This document shows positions 53,100 through 61,918 of a stretch of 64,000 bases of DNA, one piece after another. Source of the DNA: Neomegalonema sp. (GTDB lineage Bacteria > Pseudomonadota > Alphaproteobacteria > Rhodobacterales > Rhodobacteraceae); NCBI GenBank assembly GCA_022760355.1, contig JALEGB010000012.1, forward strand, positions 1 through 64,000. The letters run 5' to 3'. Both the position numbers and the translations under genes were made by a program. Each line of letters opens with the position of its first letter. Position 1 is the first letter of the stretch. The notes under the pieces were generated by a model. That model did no database searches. It had not been told where the DNA came from and was given only the letters and a program-made list of their open reading frames with translations.

Positions 53100-54106
53100 G
53101 TGAGCGAGGCGACTGTGAGCACAATTTTGCCGATATGGGCTGAGCTTTCCATACGGCGGTGAGCTTCCGCCGCGTCCTCAAGATCAAACAAGCGGTCCAT
53201 CACCGGCGCGATCCGGCCATCCTCGAGCGCAGGCCACACTTTTTCTTCAAGCGCTTGGGCGATGGCGGCTTTAGCCTCATTTGAGCGTGGGCGTAGCGTT
53301 GAGCCGCTCCAGCTGATGCGCTTGACCATGGCGGGCGCGAAATTGACCTCTGCTTTCGGACCGTTGAGGAACGCGATGTTTACGATCCGCCCATCCTCAG
53401 CAGCGCATTTGAAGTTGCGCGGAATGTAGTCGCCGCCGACCATATCAAGGATCACATCGACGCCTCGACCGGCGGTCTTTTCCTTGATGATCTCAGCGAA
53501 ATCATGCTCGCGGTAATTGATCGCCAGATCGGCGCCGAGTCGTTCGCAGGCGGCGCATTTCTCAGCGGAGCCAGCGGTCGTAAACACCCGCGCGCCCATT
53601 AATCTCGCCAGTTGGATCGCTGTTGTGCCGATGCCGCTGGAGCCGCCATGCACCAGCAGCGTTTCACCTTCAGCCAAACCGGCGCGATCGAAAACGTTGC
53701 TCCAGACCGTGAAGAAAGTTTCGGGTACGGCCGCGGCTTGCTCGAAACTGAGCGGCGCGGGGATTGGCAGCGCATGAGATGCGGGGACGACAACATACTC
53801 CGCATAGCCGCCGCCGGGCGTCAACGCGCAGACGGCGTCTCCCAACGTCCAGCGCTCAACGCCGGCGCCGAGGTCCACGACTTCGCCGGCAACTTCCAGT
53901 CCCGGCAGGTCGGATGCGTCCTTGGGGGGCGGGTATGCGCCTGCGCGTTGCAGGGCGTCTGGGCGGTTTACGCCAGCGGCCCGAACCTTGATCAGAATTT
54001 CGCCGTGGCCGGGGAAAGGCGTGGCGCGTGTGGCGAGTCTGAGTTTCTCCGGGCCGCCCGGCTCGGAAATTTCTACGCAGCGCATTAGACTCGCTAAATC
54101 AGACAT
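53096..54106 (-). CDS. NAD(P)H-quinone oxidoreductase, PIG3-like MDR protein
   Basis: 336 residues. GroES-like domain with PGHGEILIKVRAAGVNRPDALQRAGAYPPPK, the signature of the PIG3/TP53I3-type group, then LLVHGGSSGIGTTAIQLARLMGARV (NADP-binding) and INYREHDFAEIIKEKTAGRGVDVILDMVGGDY. No structural Zn cysteines. The start at 54106 has GGGAGAGG upstream and gives MSDLASLMRCVEIS. Its stop codon lies in the solo IS end. The paralogue at 50042 is 30-35% similar by eye, so these are separate quinone-reductase branches. Confidence 0.88.
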   Translation of the reverse strand: MSDLASLMRCVEISEPGGPEKLRLATRATPFPGHGEILIKVRAAGVNRPDALQRAGAYPPPKDASDLPGLEVAGEVVDLGAGVERWTLGDAVCALTPGGGYAEYVVVPASHALPIPAPLSFEQAAAVPETFFTVWSNVFDRAGLAEGETLLVHGGSSGIGTTAIQLARLMGARVFTTAGSAEKCAACERLGADLAINYREHDFAEIIKEKTAGRGVDVILDMVGGDYIPRNFKCAAEDGRIVNIAFLNGPKAEVNFAPAMVKRISWSGSTLRPRSNEAKAAIAQALEEKVWPALEDGRIAPVMDRLFDLEDAAEAHRRMESSAHIGKIVLTVASLT

Positions 54107-54149
54107 CCGCCTCTCCCGCCAAGCATGCGCGCCAACATTAAGGCGCGTC

Positions 54150-54346
54150 AACGGACGATTGTTAGCGGAAGAGTTGGCGCGCGGCTATCATGGAGACGCC
54201 GCGCGACGGGCCGATCATCGACGCACGGCTTCCCCCGGCTGGCCATGTGGAAGGCAGGGTTCGATCACCGCCCAAGCCTCGTCCGAAAGCCAGAGAAGCC
54301 GCCTGCCGAACGCTGGCTCGGCCAGATTTATGAGTTCGCACCCTAG
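54150..54346 (-). mobile_element. Decayed IS5-family remnant: left end plus transposase N-terminus
   Basis: Reading on the minus strand from 54346: CTAGGGTGCGAACTCATAAA, the IS terminal repeat, then a transposase-like frame from about 54301 to 54218 reading RLLWLSDEAWAVIEPCLP, which matches the start of IS5/IS427-group transposases (LSDEQWAVIEPLLP). After a frameshift the next frame reads VDDRPVARRLHD, like the family's VDDRRVISGI. The rest of the element is gone. The CTAG at 54343-54346 provides the TAG stop of apt. Confidence 0.7.
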
Positions 54347-54912
54347 TGACCTTCATACGCGATAAGCGACGACACAGGCACGCCCGCCTCCGCGATGCGG
54401 TCAGCGCCGCCCAATTCCGGTAGATCAATCACCGCGCCAAACGCCGCCGGTTCCGCGTCAAGCCGCCGGATAAGATCGATGGTTGCCAGCGCGGTGCCTC
54501 CTGTCGCGATCAGATCGTCAACGATCCCGACCCGCGTATTTGGGGGAATGGCGTCGACATGCATCTCCAACGTCGCTGATCCATATTCCAGCTGGTAGTC
54601 AGCGCTGATCGTCCGCCAGGGAAGCTTACCTTTCTTACGCACGGGCGCGAAACCAAGACCAAGTTCGCGCGCAATTGCGCCGCCCAGAATGAAGCCGCGG
54701 GCTTCAACCCCCGCCACCATCTGCACCGCCTGCGTTCGGAACGTCTCCGCTAGCCGGGCGCAGGCGACATCGAACGCTTCCACATGACTAAACAGCGGCG
54801 TGACGTCACGGAAGATAATGCCCGGCTCCGGAAAGTCTGGAATCGCTCGAACATGCTCCTTGAGGTCAACTTCGGCTGCGGATGCGCCGCTGCGCAGATC
54901 TTCTGACGCCAT
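54343..54912 (-). CDS. apt: Adenine phosphoribosyltransferase
   Basis: 189 residues. IPDFPEPGIIFRDVTPLFSH, FAPVRKKGKLPW and the PRPP-binding VGIVDDLIATGGTALATIDL are the canonical blocks. It converts adenine and PRPP to AMP in the purine salvage pathway. It follows mtnP, 29 bases later on the same strand; MtnP releases adenine from methylthioadenosine, so the pair forms a salvage unit. AGGAAAG precedes the ATG. The stop codon is provided by the IS end. Confidence 0.96.
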   Translation of the reverse strand: MASEDLRSGASAAEVDLKEHVRAIPDFPEPGIIFRDVTPLFSHVEAFDVACARLAETFRTQAVQMVAGVEARGFILGGAIARELGLGFAPVRKKGKLPWRTISADYQLEYGSATLEMHVDAIPPNTRVGIVDDLIATGGTALATIDLIRRLDAEPAAFGAVIDLPELGGADRIAEAGVPVSSLIAYEGH

Positions 54913-54941
54913 TCTCGGCCTTTCCTTCTAAATTACGTCGC

Positions 54942-55826
54942 CTAGCGCGACAAAACCCGGCCCGCAACTGCGTCTAGTTTCGCCACAACCGCCGGATCAC
55001 GCGCCTCGGGCGCGGTTATGATCGCATATTCAAGCGCACGGTCGCAGCCATGGGGGCATGGGGTGCGTTCAGCGCCAAGTAATTCGGGCAGCTTGGCCAC
55101 GGACGCGCGCGCCGCTTCGGCGTTGCCGTTCATTACTTTGATGATGGTCGTGATATCGACTTCGCCGTGATCCTCGTGCCAGCTGTCATAATCGGTGACC
55201 ATTGCGATGCTGGCGTAACAAAGCTCAGCTTCACGCGCGAGTTTGGCCTCGGGCATGTTGGTCATCCCGATAACATCGCAGCCCCAATTCTCGCGATACA
55301 GCTTGCTCTCGGCGAGAGTGGAAAACTGGGGCCCCTCCATCGCCAAATAGCAGCCGCCGCCATGCACCTTGACGCCGCTGGTCTCAGCCGCTTGCGCAGC
55401 GACGCCGCTCAATCGGGCGCAGGTCGGATAAGCCATCGAGACGTGCGCGACCAGCCCTTCGCCAAAAAAGCTCTTTTCCCGCGCAACCGTACGGTCAATG
55501 AACTGTTCGACAATCACAAAATCGCCCGGCGCCATCTCTTCGCGAAACGAGCCGCAAGCGGAGAATGAGAACAGATCCGTCACGCCGACACGTTTAAGCA
55601 CATCGATATTTGCTCGATAATTGATCGTGCTCGGGCTGTGGCGATGTCCGCGGCCATGGCGCGGCAAAAACGCCATGGGAACGCCGCTGAGTTCGCCCAC
55701 GAGCACGTCATCAGACGGCGCGCCCCAAGGACTTTCGACTTTTCGCCATTGTGCGTTTTCCAGCCCCTCAATGTTGTACAGGCCGCTACCGCCCACAACG
55801 CCAATCATCCGCTGTTCTGCGCTCAC
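54942..55826 (-). CDS. mtnP: S-methyl-5'-thioadenosine phosphorylase
   Basis: 294 residues. MIGVVGGSGLYNIEGL, FLPRHGRGHRHSPSTINYRANI, AMEGPQFSTLAESKLYR and GMTNMPEAKLAREAELCY are the family marks. It cleaves methylthioadenosine into adenine and methylthioribose-1-phosphate. The GTG at 55826, with GGGAGGAG upstream, is preferred to an ATG 18 bases earlier that overlaps the binding site. First gene of a minus-strand pair with apt. Confidence 0.95.
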   Translation of the reverse strand: MSAEQRMIGVVGGSGLYNIEGLENAQWRKVESPWGAPSDDVLVGELSGVPMAFLPRHGRGHRHSPSTINYRANIDVLKRVGVTDLFSFSACGSFREEMAPGDFVIVEQFIDRTVAREKSFFGEGLVAHVSMAYPTCARLSGVAAQAAETSGVKVHGGGCYLAMEGPQFSTLAESKLYRENWGCDVIGMTNMPEAKLAREAELCYASIAMVTDYDSWHEDHGEVDITTIIKVMNGNAEAARASVAKLPELLGAERTPCPHGCDRALEYAIITAPEARDPAVVAKLDAVAGRVLSR

Positions 55827-55949
55827 CGCGCTCCTCCCATACAAATCGCGGCCGTTAACCTTTTATGAGCCGCGTTAACCTGAATTCCGAACAAAACTTT
55901 AATGAGCCTCAAACACATAATCGCAAAAGTAACGTTTGGGGACCTCTCG

Positions 55950-56492
55950 ATGATAGAAGCGACAAATGCGATCGCGCCGATTGCTCCGGCGCTGAACAAA
56001 GTGGGGCAGCCGAGCTCCATCGATCCAACACATGGCTTGGGGCTGAGCACGGACCAACGGCCCGCCCCCTCCGTACCCGTTGTTGCGGGCGCTTCGCCGC
56101 CTGCCGCCGGCCAGATCGCTCGGGCGATTGCTGAAATCCAAGAATCGCAACGCGCCAACAAAGAATCGATGTTGCGCGCTATGGCCGACGACGCGCTGAC
56201 CAAGAGCAAAGAGGGCGATGGCGCAAAGATTCTTAAGCAATCGCAAGCCGGGCCAACCGAAATGGCCCGGGGCGAAGGGGTAGAGGGAGAAACAAGCCGC
56301 GCCAAGGAGCGAGAAGCCGCGGAAGATCGGGCGTTTGCGATCGGCGACAGATTCTCCAAACGAGGGGAACAGCTCAGCGAAGAACAAGCGGCTTTCGAGG
56401 CGCAGATGCGGGCGAGCGAGGGCTATGATCAGGCGATGCAGGCCCAGCAGCGCCAAGAAGAGAAATACGCCGCGTCACGGATATTCCTCTGA
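55950..56492 (+). CDS. Hypothetical protein with charged helical C-terminus
   Basis: 180 residues. Hydrophobic Ala/Pro start (IAPIAPALNKVGQ), then a helical, highly charged segment rich in Glu, Arg, Ala and Gln (GEGVEGETSRAKEREAAEDR and more). No signal, anchor or domain recognised. The ATG at 55950 has GGGGA nine bases before; another at 55902 keeps the frame but lacks a good binding site. Flanked by mtnP (divergent) and smr (convergent). Confidence 0.6.
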   Translation: MIEATNAIAPIAPALNKVGQPSSIDPTHGLGLSTDQRPAPSVPVVAGASPPAAGQIARAIAEIQESQRANKESMLRAMADDALTKSKEGDGAKILKQSQAGPTEMARGEGVEGETSRAKEREAAEDRAFAIGDRFSKRGEQLSEEQAAFEAQMRASEGYDQAMQAQQRQEEKYAASRIFL

Positions 56493-56545
56493 GCCATACA
56501 GCTGTTCAGTTTTCGATCGGCGCCGCCAAGCGGAGCCGCCGACCA

Positions 56546-57214
56546 TCACCGCGAGTGGGGGTTCTTCCGCAAATAGACGTATAATGCGCCGCCGCCGCCA
56601 TGGCTGATATGCGCCGGGTAGACGCCTGTCACAAATGTGCTTAGCGGCGGTTCCGACAGCCACAGCGGCGTTTGCGATTTTAGTATTCCGGACCCCGGCT
56701 CCGGCTCACGCCATTGGCCTGGCTCTGGTTCACGCGACCGGCCGCCTTTGCCCGTGATAACCAACACGCAGCGCGACCCAGCCGCGAACTGGCTTTGAAC
56801 AAAAGCTGAGAGCGTTCGATGCGCACGCGCCATCGTCATTCCATGCAGATCGAGCCGCGCGTCTGGCGCGATCTTGCCTCGGCGCAGACGCTGTGCGGTT
56901 CGGCGATCCAGGCCGGGCGTCGACTGGCTCAAGGGTTGGACAGCTTCGCGGCGAGGCGGGACAACGGTCGGCGGCCGCGGCGCGCCCTCCAGCCGAACAC
57001 TCCGGGGCGGCGCAGGCGTCGGCCGCGCATCTGCGGCAGGCAGGGTATTTGAACTGCGCGGCTTTTCATCAGGTCCGGGCGACGAATAATCGGAGGACGC
57101 CCGTTTTTTAAATGGGGTGACGGAGCCAACAACCCGCCGCCAGAGCGCGAGATCCTCATCGCTGATCGGCTTGCCGCCGCGCGTCGTTTTTCCGGATCCT
57201 CCGCCTTTGGTCAC
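56546..57214 (-). CDS. Smr-domain protein
   Basis: 222 residues. A disordered, charged N-terminal half is followed by the Smr endonuclease domain: LDLHGMTMARAHRTLSAFVQSQ, CVLVITGKGGRS and SHGGGGALYVYLRK. The HGGxGALYV end motif is intact. Between VITGKGG and WLSEPPL there is an insertion of two near-repeats (REPEPGQW, REPEPGSG) that is unusual. Smr domains nick branched or damaged nucleic acids or bind RNA. Part of the origin-proximal block, adjoining mltA with a four-base overlap. Confidence 0.88.
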   Translation of the reverse strand: MTKGGGSGKTTRGGKPISDEDLALWRRVVGSVTPFKKRASSDYSSPGPDEKPRSSNTLPAADARPTPAPPRSVRLEGAPRPPTVVPPRREAVQPLSQSTPGLDRRTAQRLRRGKIAPDARLDLHGMTMARAHRTLSAFVQSQFAAGSRCVLVITGKGGRSREPEPGQWREPEPGSGILKSQTPLWLSEPPLSTFVTGVYPAHISHGGGGALYVYLRKNPHSR

Positions 57215-58464
57215 GATTTAGATCGGCCGATCAGCCGCTTAACCGTCGCTTTCGGCAGAAAGATCGTCAGCGACCCGCGGTGCTTCATTCGACCCGCCAA
57301 TGCGCCAGCCCTATCGCCGGTTCCCCAGAACAGATCCGCGCGCTGAGCGCCCTTAATCGCGCTGCCCGTATCCTGGGCGATCACCAGCCGGCGAATCGGG
57401 CCGGTGGGGCTGTTGTCCGCCATCAGCCAAACCGGCGCGCCAAGCGTGTTGTAGCGCCGATCAATCGCGATGCTGCGACCATCGCTCAATTGCACGCCCA
57501 GCGCGCCCAGCGGGCCGCTGTCAGACCTCAGCCCGGTAACTTCCCGAAAGAAGATAAAGCTCTTGTTGGTGGCGAGCAGATCCAGGCCCTTTGCTGGATT
57601 GGCGCGGACGTAATCCTGAATGACCTTGGCGGATGCGCGGCCGCGAGTCGTGAGGCCCCGCCGAATCATCTCTCGACCGACCGACTTATAGGGGTAGCCG
57701 TTCTTGGCCGAAAAGGCGACGCGCGTCGTGCTGCCATCGGGGAACCGCAATCGTCCAGATCCCTGAACATGCAGGAAGAAATTATCTACGGCATCATCCA
57801 GATAGGCGATCTCAAGCTTTCGGCCGCGCAAGCCGCCGCGATAGATCTGGCCACGGGTGAGATAAGGTCTGATCTGGCCCGCCTTCACCATCCCATAGAC
57901 GCCGCCTTTGCTGACCAGCTCCGGCGGGCGCGCATAGAGCGCATGCACATAGGCGCCGCTAGACCGCCGGCTCGCACGAAGCTCAGGTTCAAAATAAGAT
58001 GTCACCAATGCGCGCTTGCTCGGCTTCAGGCGCACAGGCTGGAAAGCCTGCTCAAAGAAGGCCTTAGCGGCGCGCGGATCGACGCTTTGCGCCGCCAGAC
58101 AGACCGGCCGCCAATCCTCGATTTCTGTTCCCAACCCGCCGAGCACTTTCGCCGATCGCAGCTTGAGAATCTTCGCGCAAGACACTTTGAAAGCGCGAAG
58201 CCCCGCAGCGTGATCATCCGCCGCCCAACCTGGCAGCGCATCAAAGCTGGCGATTTTAACCCGCACATTGCGATCGGGCTCGACGTAAACCCGACCGGCG
58301 GTAAGGCCATAATCGCGCTCAATCAGCGACGCATCGCCGATCGCGGCGGAAATTTCGCCTCTGAGCAGATCCGCATCAGCGGTTTCGATGTCGCTTTTCG
58401 TGGTGCAGCCAATCAAAAAGGCCGTCGCCGCGCAGGCCAAAGAAAGTCGCCGATACGTTCGCAT
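57211..58464 (-). CDS. mltA: Membrane-bound lytic murein transglycosylase A
   Basis: 417 residues with a lipoprotein signal (LACAATAFLIGC). The MltA double-psi barrel is recognised by LVTSYFEPELRASRRSS, YLDDAVDNFFLHVQGSGRLRFPDGS and the 3D domain IAIDRRYNTLGAPVWL, LVIAQDTGSAIKGAQRADLFWGTG. It cleaves glycan chains, leaving 1,6-anhydro ends. It sits between the Tim44-like gene and smr, the same order as in Caulobacter near the origin. Confidence 0.94.
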   Translation of the reverse strand: MRTYRRLSLACAATAFLIGCTTKSDIETADADLLRGEISAAIGDASLIERDYGLTAGRVYVEPDRNVRVKIASFDALPGWAADDHAAGLRAFKVSCAKILKLRSAKVLGGLGTEIEDWRPVCLAAQSVDPRAAKAFFEQAFQPVRLKPSKRALVTSYFEPELRASRRSSGAYVHALYARPPELVSKGGVYGMVKAGQIRPYLTRGQIYRGGLRGRKLEIAYLDDAVDNFFLHVQGSGRLRFPDGSTTRVAFSAKNGYPYKSVGREMIRRGLTTRGRASAKVIQDYVRANPAKGLDLLATNKSFIFFREVTGLRSDSGPLGALGVQLSDGRSIAIDRRYNTLGAPVWLMADNSPTGPIRRLVIAQDTGSAIKGAQRADLFWGTGDRAGALAGRMKHRGSLTIFLPKATVKRLIGRSKS

Positions 58465-58465
58465 G

Positions 58466-59164
58466 TCACTCGCCCGTTGCTGTCAATGTCCAGTTCGGGT
58501 CAGGGTTGCCGAGCATCCGCGAATAGGTCCAAACGTCGCCAATTCGACGTACGGCGTTCTCGTCGCCTTCGACGATCTCGCCACTGGAATTCCGCGTCGC
58601 CGAAATCACGTCCGCTGCATAACGTACGGAGATTTCCGCAACCCCTGTCGCGTCATCCACCGTCGCCTCAATCAGCTCTGCGCTTTCGAGACCTACAAAC
58701 TTCATCTCGACACTCAACCCACTGCTCTTTCTTTGCGCTATGGCGTCTGAAAAAGCGGTGAACACGTCGGGCGCCAGGAAAGGTTTTAGTGTCTCTGTAT
58801 CCCCAGCTTCGAAAGCAGTTAGCAACATTTCGTAAGCGCCGCGGGCTCCGGTCATGAATTCCGTAACGCTGAACGACGAATCTCGCCGCTTGATCACCAT
58901 CAGAGCATTCGCCAGCGGCGAACCCTCCTCCGCAACCGCGAGCACTTCCGCATCCGGCGCCGGATCATTCGCAGCGCTGCGGCTGCCTGGAAACGGCGTA
59001 ACATTATCATCTGCGGAGGAAGAGGATGCTGGTTCGTTCTGTCGGGTGTATTTGTCGGGATCTTCGAACCCCGTCCGCTCACCAAGCACGTTTCGCAACC
59101 GAAACAGCAAAAATCCAGCCACCGCCGCTAGAATGATCGTAATCAAAAGGTCATTGTCGCTCAT
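58466..59164 (-). CDS. Tim44/TimA-domain protein
   Basis: 232 residues. The N-terminal segment LLITIILAAVAGFLLFRLRNVLG is a membrane helix, and the C-terminal 120 residues form the Tim44-like domain (ITEFMTGARGAYEMLLTAFE). Related to the mitochondrial import motor subunit; bacterial members are inner-membrane proteins of unclear function. The start at 59164 gives MSDNDLLITI; an ATG 33 bases upstream is less likely. In other Alphaproteobacteria this gene lies between mltA and the secB side of the origin region, as here. Confidence 0.9.
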   Translation of the reverse strand: MSDNDLLITIILAAVAGFLLFRLRNVLGERTGFEDPDKYTRQNEPASSSSADDNVTPFPGSRSAANDPAPDAEVLAVAEEGSPLANALMVIKRRDSSFSVTEFMTGARGAYEMLLTAFEAGDTETLKPFLAPDVFTAFSDAIAQRKSSGLSVEMKFVGLESAELIEATVDDATGVAEISVRYAADVISATRNSSGEIVEGDENAVRRIGDVWTYSRMLGNPDPNWTLTATGE

Positions 59165-59309
59165 GGAAGTCGCGCCGCTCCGTTTCCAGCTGCTCACAGC
59201 TATTTTTGCTCGCGAATTGCGCGCGAGACACTTACCTGGGGTCGATGTATGTAGCCCTAGCGCCCGAGTCTATGACAGTGGCGAGGGTGATTGCGACTTG
59301 GACCAGCTG

Positions 59310-59858
59310 ATGCGACTGTTTTTCGTCCTACTACTCGTTCCCATTGTGGAAATCTCACTGTTCGTCGTGATTGGCGGCCGAATCGGCCTCTGGTGGACGC
59401 TCGCTATTGTTGCGGCGACGGCGTTGATCGGCGCTACTGCGATTCGGGCGCAGGGCCGTCGGGTGCTTCAGCGAATCGGTCAGCTTGAGAGTCTGAATGA
59501 CGCCGGTTCGACAATGATTAACGGCGTGATGATCGCCGTCGCCGGCCTCCTTTTGCTGACCCCTGGCTTCCTGACGGATACTTTCGGACTGCTTTTGCTG
59601 ACGCCATGGGTGCGTTCCGTTCTTGAAGGCGTCATCAAGAAACACGTTATCGTCGTTGCTCAAAACGACATGCGCGCCCGCGCCGGCTTCGCCGCGGAAA
59701 CCGCAGATAGGGAGCCCGAGCCAACGCCGAGCAGCGCGTCGCTGCATTCTGAGACCGATCAACCGGATCGATCGCAAAGCGAGGAAGCCCCGCGCCGACC
59801 AACGGGCCGGCCGGAACGCGATGCGGACGACGCGATCATCATCGATTCAAAAAACTAG
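59310..59858 (+). CDS. fxsA: FxsA family membrane protein
   Basis: 182 residues. Four hydrophobic helices in the first 110 residues: LFFVLLLVPIVEISLFVVIGG, LWWTLAIVAATALIGATAI and others, with LLLLTPGFLTDTFGLLLL as the hallmark. The C-terminal 70 residues are polar and Pro/Glu-rich. FxsA suppresses F exclusion of phage T7 in E. coli. The start at 59310 is the first ATG of the family; a TTG is four codons upstream. It precedes secB by 84 bases. Confidence 0.9.
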   Translation: MRLFFVLLLVPIVEISLFVVIGGRIGLWWTLAIVAATALIGATAIRAQGRRVLQRIGQLESLNDAGSTMINGVMIAVAGLLLLTPGFLTDTFGLLLLTPWVRSVLEGVIKKHVIVVAQNDMRARAGFAAETADREPEPTPSSASLHSETDQPDRSQSEEAPRRPTGRPERDADDAIIIDSKN

Positions 59859-59942
59859 CCTAAACGGCGGCTCGACCCCGCTTGCGGAGTGTTTGCGGGT
59901 CGGTTTTAAGCTCGGCCACCAAGTTCATGGAGATCAACGCCG

Positions 59943-60431
59943 ATGTCGACCGACGAAACCATCGAGACTACGGACACGCCGCAGCTGAAAACGCTGACGC
60001 AATACGCCCGTTCCATTCACTTCACGAATGACGCCGCGACGAACAATACGCCGGTTCGCGGCAACCCGACAATCAACGTGAAGGTCGAGGTCTCAACCCA
60101 AAACGCCCCAGAAGGTCGCCACGTCGTCGCGCTGGAGCTGTCGGTTGAGGCGAACGCTGGCGAGGACGCCGTTTTCACCATTGAGATCGACTATGTTGGC
60201 GTGTTCGAGGTCACTGGCGTGCCGGAAGAGAAGATGCCAGTCGTCCTCCAGGTTGAATGTCCGCGGATGCTGTTCCCGTTCGCGCGCCGCCTTATTGCGG
60301 ATATGAGCCGCGAGGGCGGATTTATGCCGCTGCTGCTGGATCCAATCGATTTCCTCGGACTGTTCATGCAGCAGCGCAAAGCGGCGGACGAGGGCGGCGC
60401 TAAACTGGAAAATGGCGCGGACGTCCACTGA
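59943..60431 (+). CDS. secB: Protein-export chaperone SecB
   Basis: 162 residues. VKVEVSTQNAPEGRHVVALEL, LQVECPRMLFPFARRLIADMSREGGFMPLLLDPIDFLGLF is the family core, and the C-terminal zinc or SecA-binding tail is short. A homotetramer that keeps precursors unfolded and delivers them to SecA. 84 bases after fxsA on the same strand, converging on dnaQ. Proteobacterial SecB lies next to the origin in many Alphaproteobacteria. Confidence 0.97.
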   Translation: MSTDETIETTDTPQLKTLTQYARSIHFTNDAATNNTPVRGNPTINVKVEVSTQNAPEGRHVVALELSVEANAGEDAVFTIEIDYVGVFEVTGVPEEKMPVVLQVECPRMLFPFARRLIADMSREGGFMPLLLDPIDFLGLFMQQRKAADEGGAKLENGADVH

Positions 60432-60544
60432 TCGCCGATTCCTGCGCGGTGATCGAGCGGCGCGCCATTCCAGCTATGCAGGCGCGTCGCCGAACTGCTC
60501 CGGCGGCCAATCTTTTCGTTCGGATCGCAACCCGAGAATCTAGC

Positions 60545-61279
60545 TTACTCGGATTCCCCGCTAGATTTGTCCACCAGGCCCGTTGCGTACCAAGATGCTT
60601 GGTCCCCCAGCGTTGCGACAAACGCCGTGTGCGCCGCTTTCTCGGCCTCTGAGAGCAGGCTTCGCCGTTGGGGTCGGGAACCAGCAGCCGCTCGTGCGCT
60701 CAACTCCGCAGCCGCTCGCGTCTGCTGTGAATTTTGTCCTGCATGGGCGTCAAGGCTCAGCCCCGGCTGACGACCGCCGGTAAGCTCCAAATATACTTCG
60801 GCGAGCAATTCCGCATCGAGCAACGCTCCGTGTTTCTCCCGCGCGGAGTTGTCAATTGCGAAACGCCGGCACAGCGCGTCGAGTGAGTTCTGTGCGCCTG
60901 GATAGCGTTTTCTGGCGATACCGAGCGTATCGACAACGCGCTTCGGATCCAACGGCTTCAAAGACAGTCGGGCGAATTCCGCGTTGATGAACCGAACATC
61001 GAAGGCTGCGTTGTGAATGACGAGCGGATCGTCGCCGATGAAATCAATGAAACTGTCGACGATGGCGCGAAATATCGGTTTGCCGACCAGATCTTCATCT
61101 TTCACGCCGGTAATATCGATCGACCCCTGAGATAGTCGGCGCTGTGGATCAATAAATACGTGATACACTTCGCCGGAGGCGACGCGGTTGATCATTTCGA
61201 CGCAACCGATCTCAAAGATTCGATCGCCATTTTCAGCGTCCAGCCCGGTCGTTTCCGTATCGAGCGCTATCTCACGCAT
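60545..61279 (-). CDS. dnaQ: DNA polymerase III epsilon subunit
   Basis: 244 residues. Exo I is IALDTETTGL, Exo II VIHNAAFDVRFIN and Exo III with EKHGALLDAELLAEVYL. It proofreads replication, pairing with DnaE. C-terminal residues after 180 include Gln/Arg-rich sequence that binds the polymerase. It overlaps no neighbour; coaE lies 16 bases upstream on the same strand and converges with secB. Confidence 0.96.
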   Translation of the reverse strand: MREIALDTETTGLDAENGDRIFEIGCVEMINRVASGEVYHVFIDPQRRLSQGSIDITGVKDEDLVGKPIFRAIVDSFIDFIGDDPLVIHNAAFDVRFINAEFARLSLKPLDPKRVVDTLGIARKRYPGAQNSLDALCRRFAIDNSAREKHGALLDAELLAEVYLELTGGRQPGLSLDAHAGQNSQQTRAAAELSARAAAGSRPQRRSLLSEAEKAAHTAFVATLGDQASWYATGLVDKSSGESE

Positions 61280-61294
61280 GGCTTTTCCATATCC

Positions 61295-61909
61295 TCATAC
61301 GCCTTGCAACGGCCGGCCAAAACGGCGCTCCAGATCAGACAGGATTTCGACGACTTGGCGCTTCGCGTCAGCGATGTCGATACTGGTGTCGACGACATAA
61401 TCAGCACGCGCACGCTTTTCGCCATCCGGCATTTGCCGCGACAGTATTTTGTCGAGAGCGACTTCGGTCATGGTTGGTCGCGCCAGAACCCTCTGGCGCT
61501 GAATCTCCGGCGATGTCGAAACGACCACCACCACGTCACATGCGGTCTCCGCTCCCGTCTCGAACAGCAGTGGAATATCAAAGACGACAAACGGTTTTCC
61601 CGCCGCCTGCTGCTGCGCTGCGAATCGTTCGCGATCAGCGGTTACGAGCGGGTGGATGGCGTCTTCGAGTTTCGCCAACAGCGTCGGGTCCGCCAGAACG
61701 GCTGCGCGCAACCTGTCTCGATCGACGGCGCCATCCAACAGCGCATCGGGCGCCAAGGCGCCAATGACCTGCGCTCCTTCGCCGTCTGCACGATAAAGAG
61801 CGGCGACGGCGGCGTCGGCGTCGTGAACCGCTCCCCCCAGATCCTTAAACAACTTTGAAGTTGTCGACTTCCCCATGCCGATCGAGCCGGTCAATCCGAT
61901 CCTTATCAT
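61295..61909 (-). CDS. coaE: Dephospho-CoA kinase
   Basis: 204 residues. The P-loop is IGLTGSIGMGKSTTSKLF with the Asp-rich HDADAAVAALY, then FVVFDIPLLFETG and VVVVSTSPEIQRQRVLARP. It phosphorylates the 3' hydroxyl of dephospho-CoA in the last step of CoA synthesis. It is between aroE (nine bases) and dnaQ (16 bases) in a minus-strand operon. Confidence 0.96.
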   Translation of the reverse strand: MIRIGLTGSIGMGKSTTSKLFKDLGGAVHDADAAVAALYRADGEGAQVIGALAPDALLDGAVDRDRLRAAVLADPTLLAKLEDAIHPLVTADRERFAAQQQAAGKPFVVFDIPLLFETGAETACDVVVVVSTSPEIQRQRVLARPTMTEVALDKILSRQMPDGEKRARADYVVDTSIDIADAKRQVVEILSDLERRFGRPLQGV

Positions 61910-61918
61910 GTCGATCGC

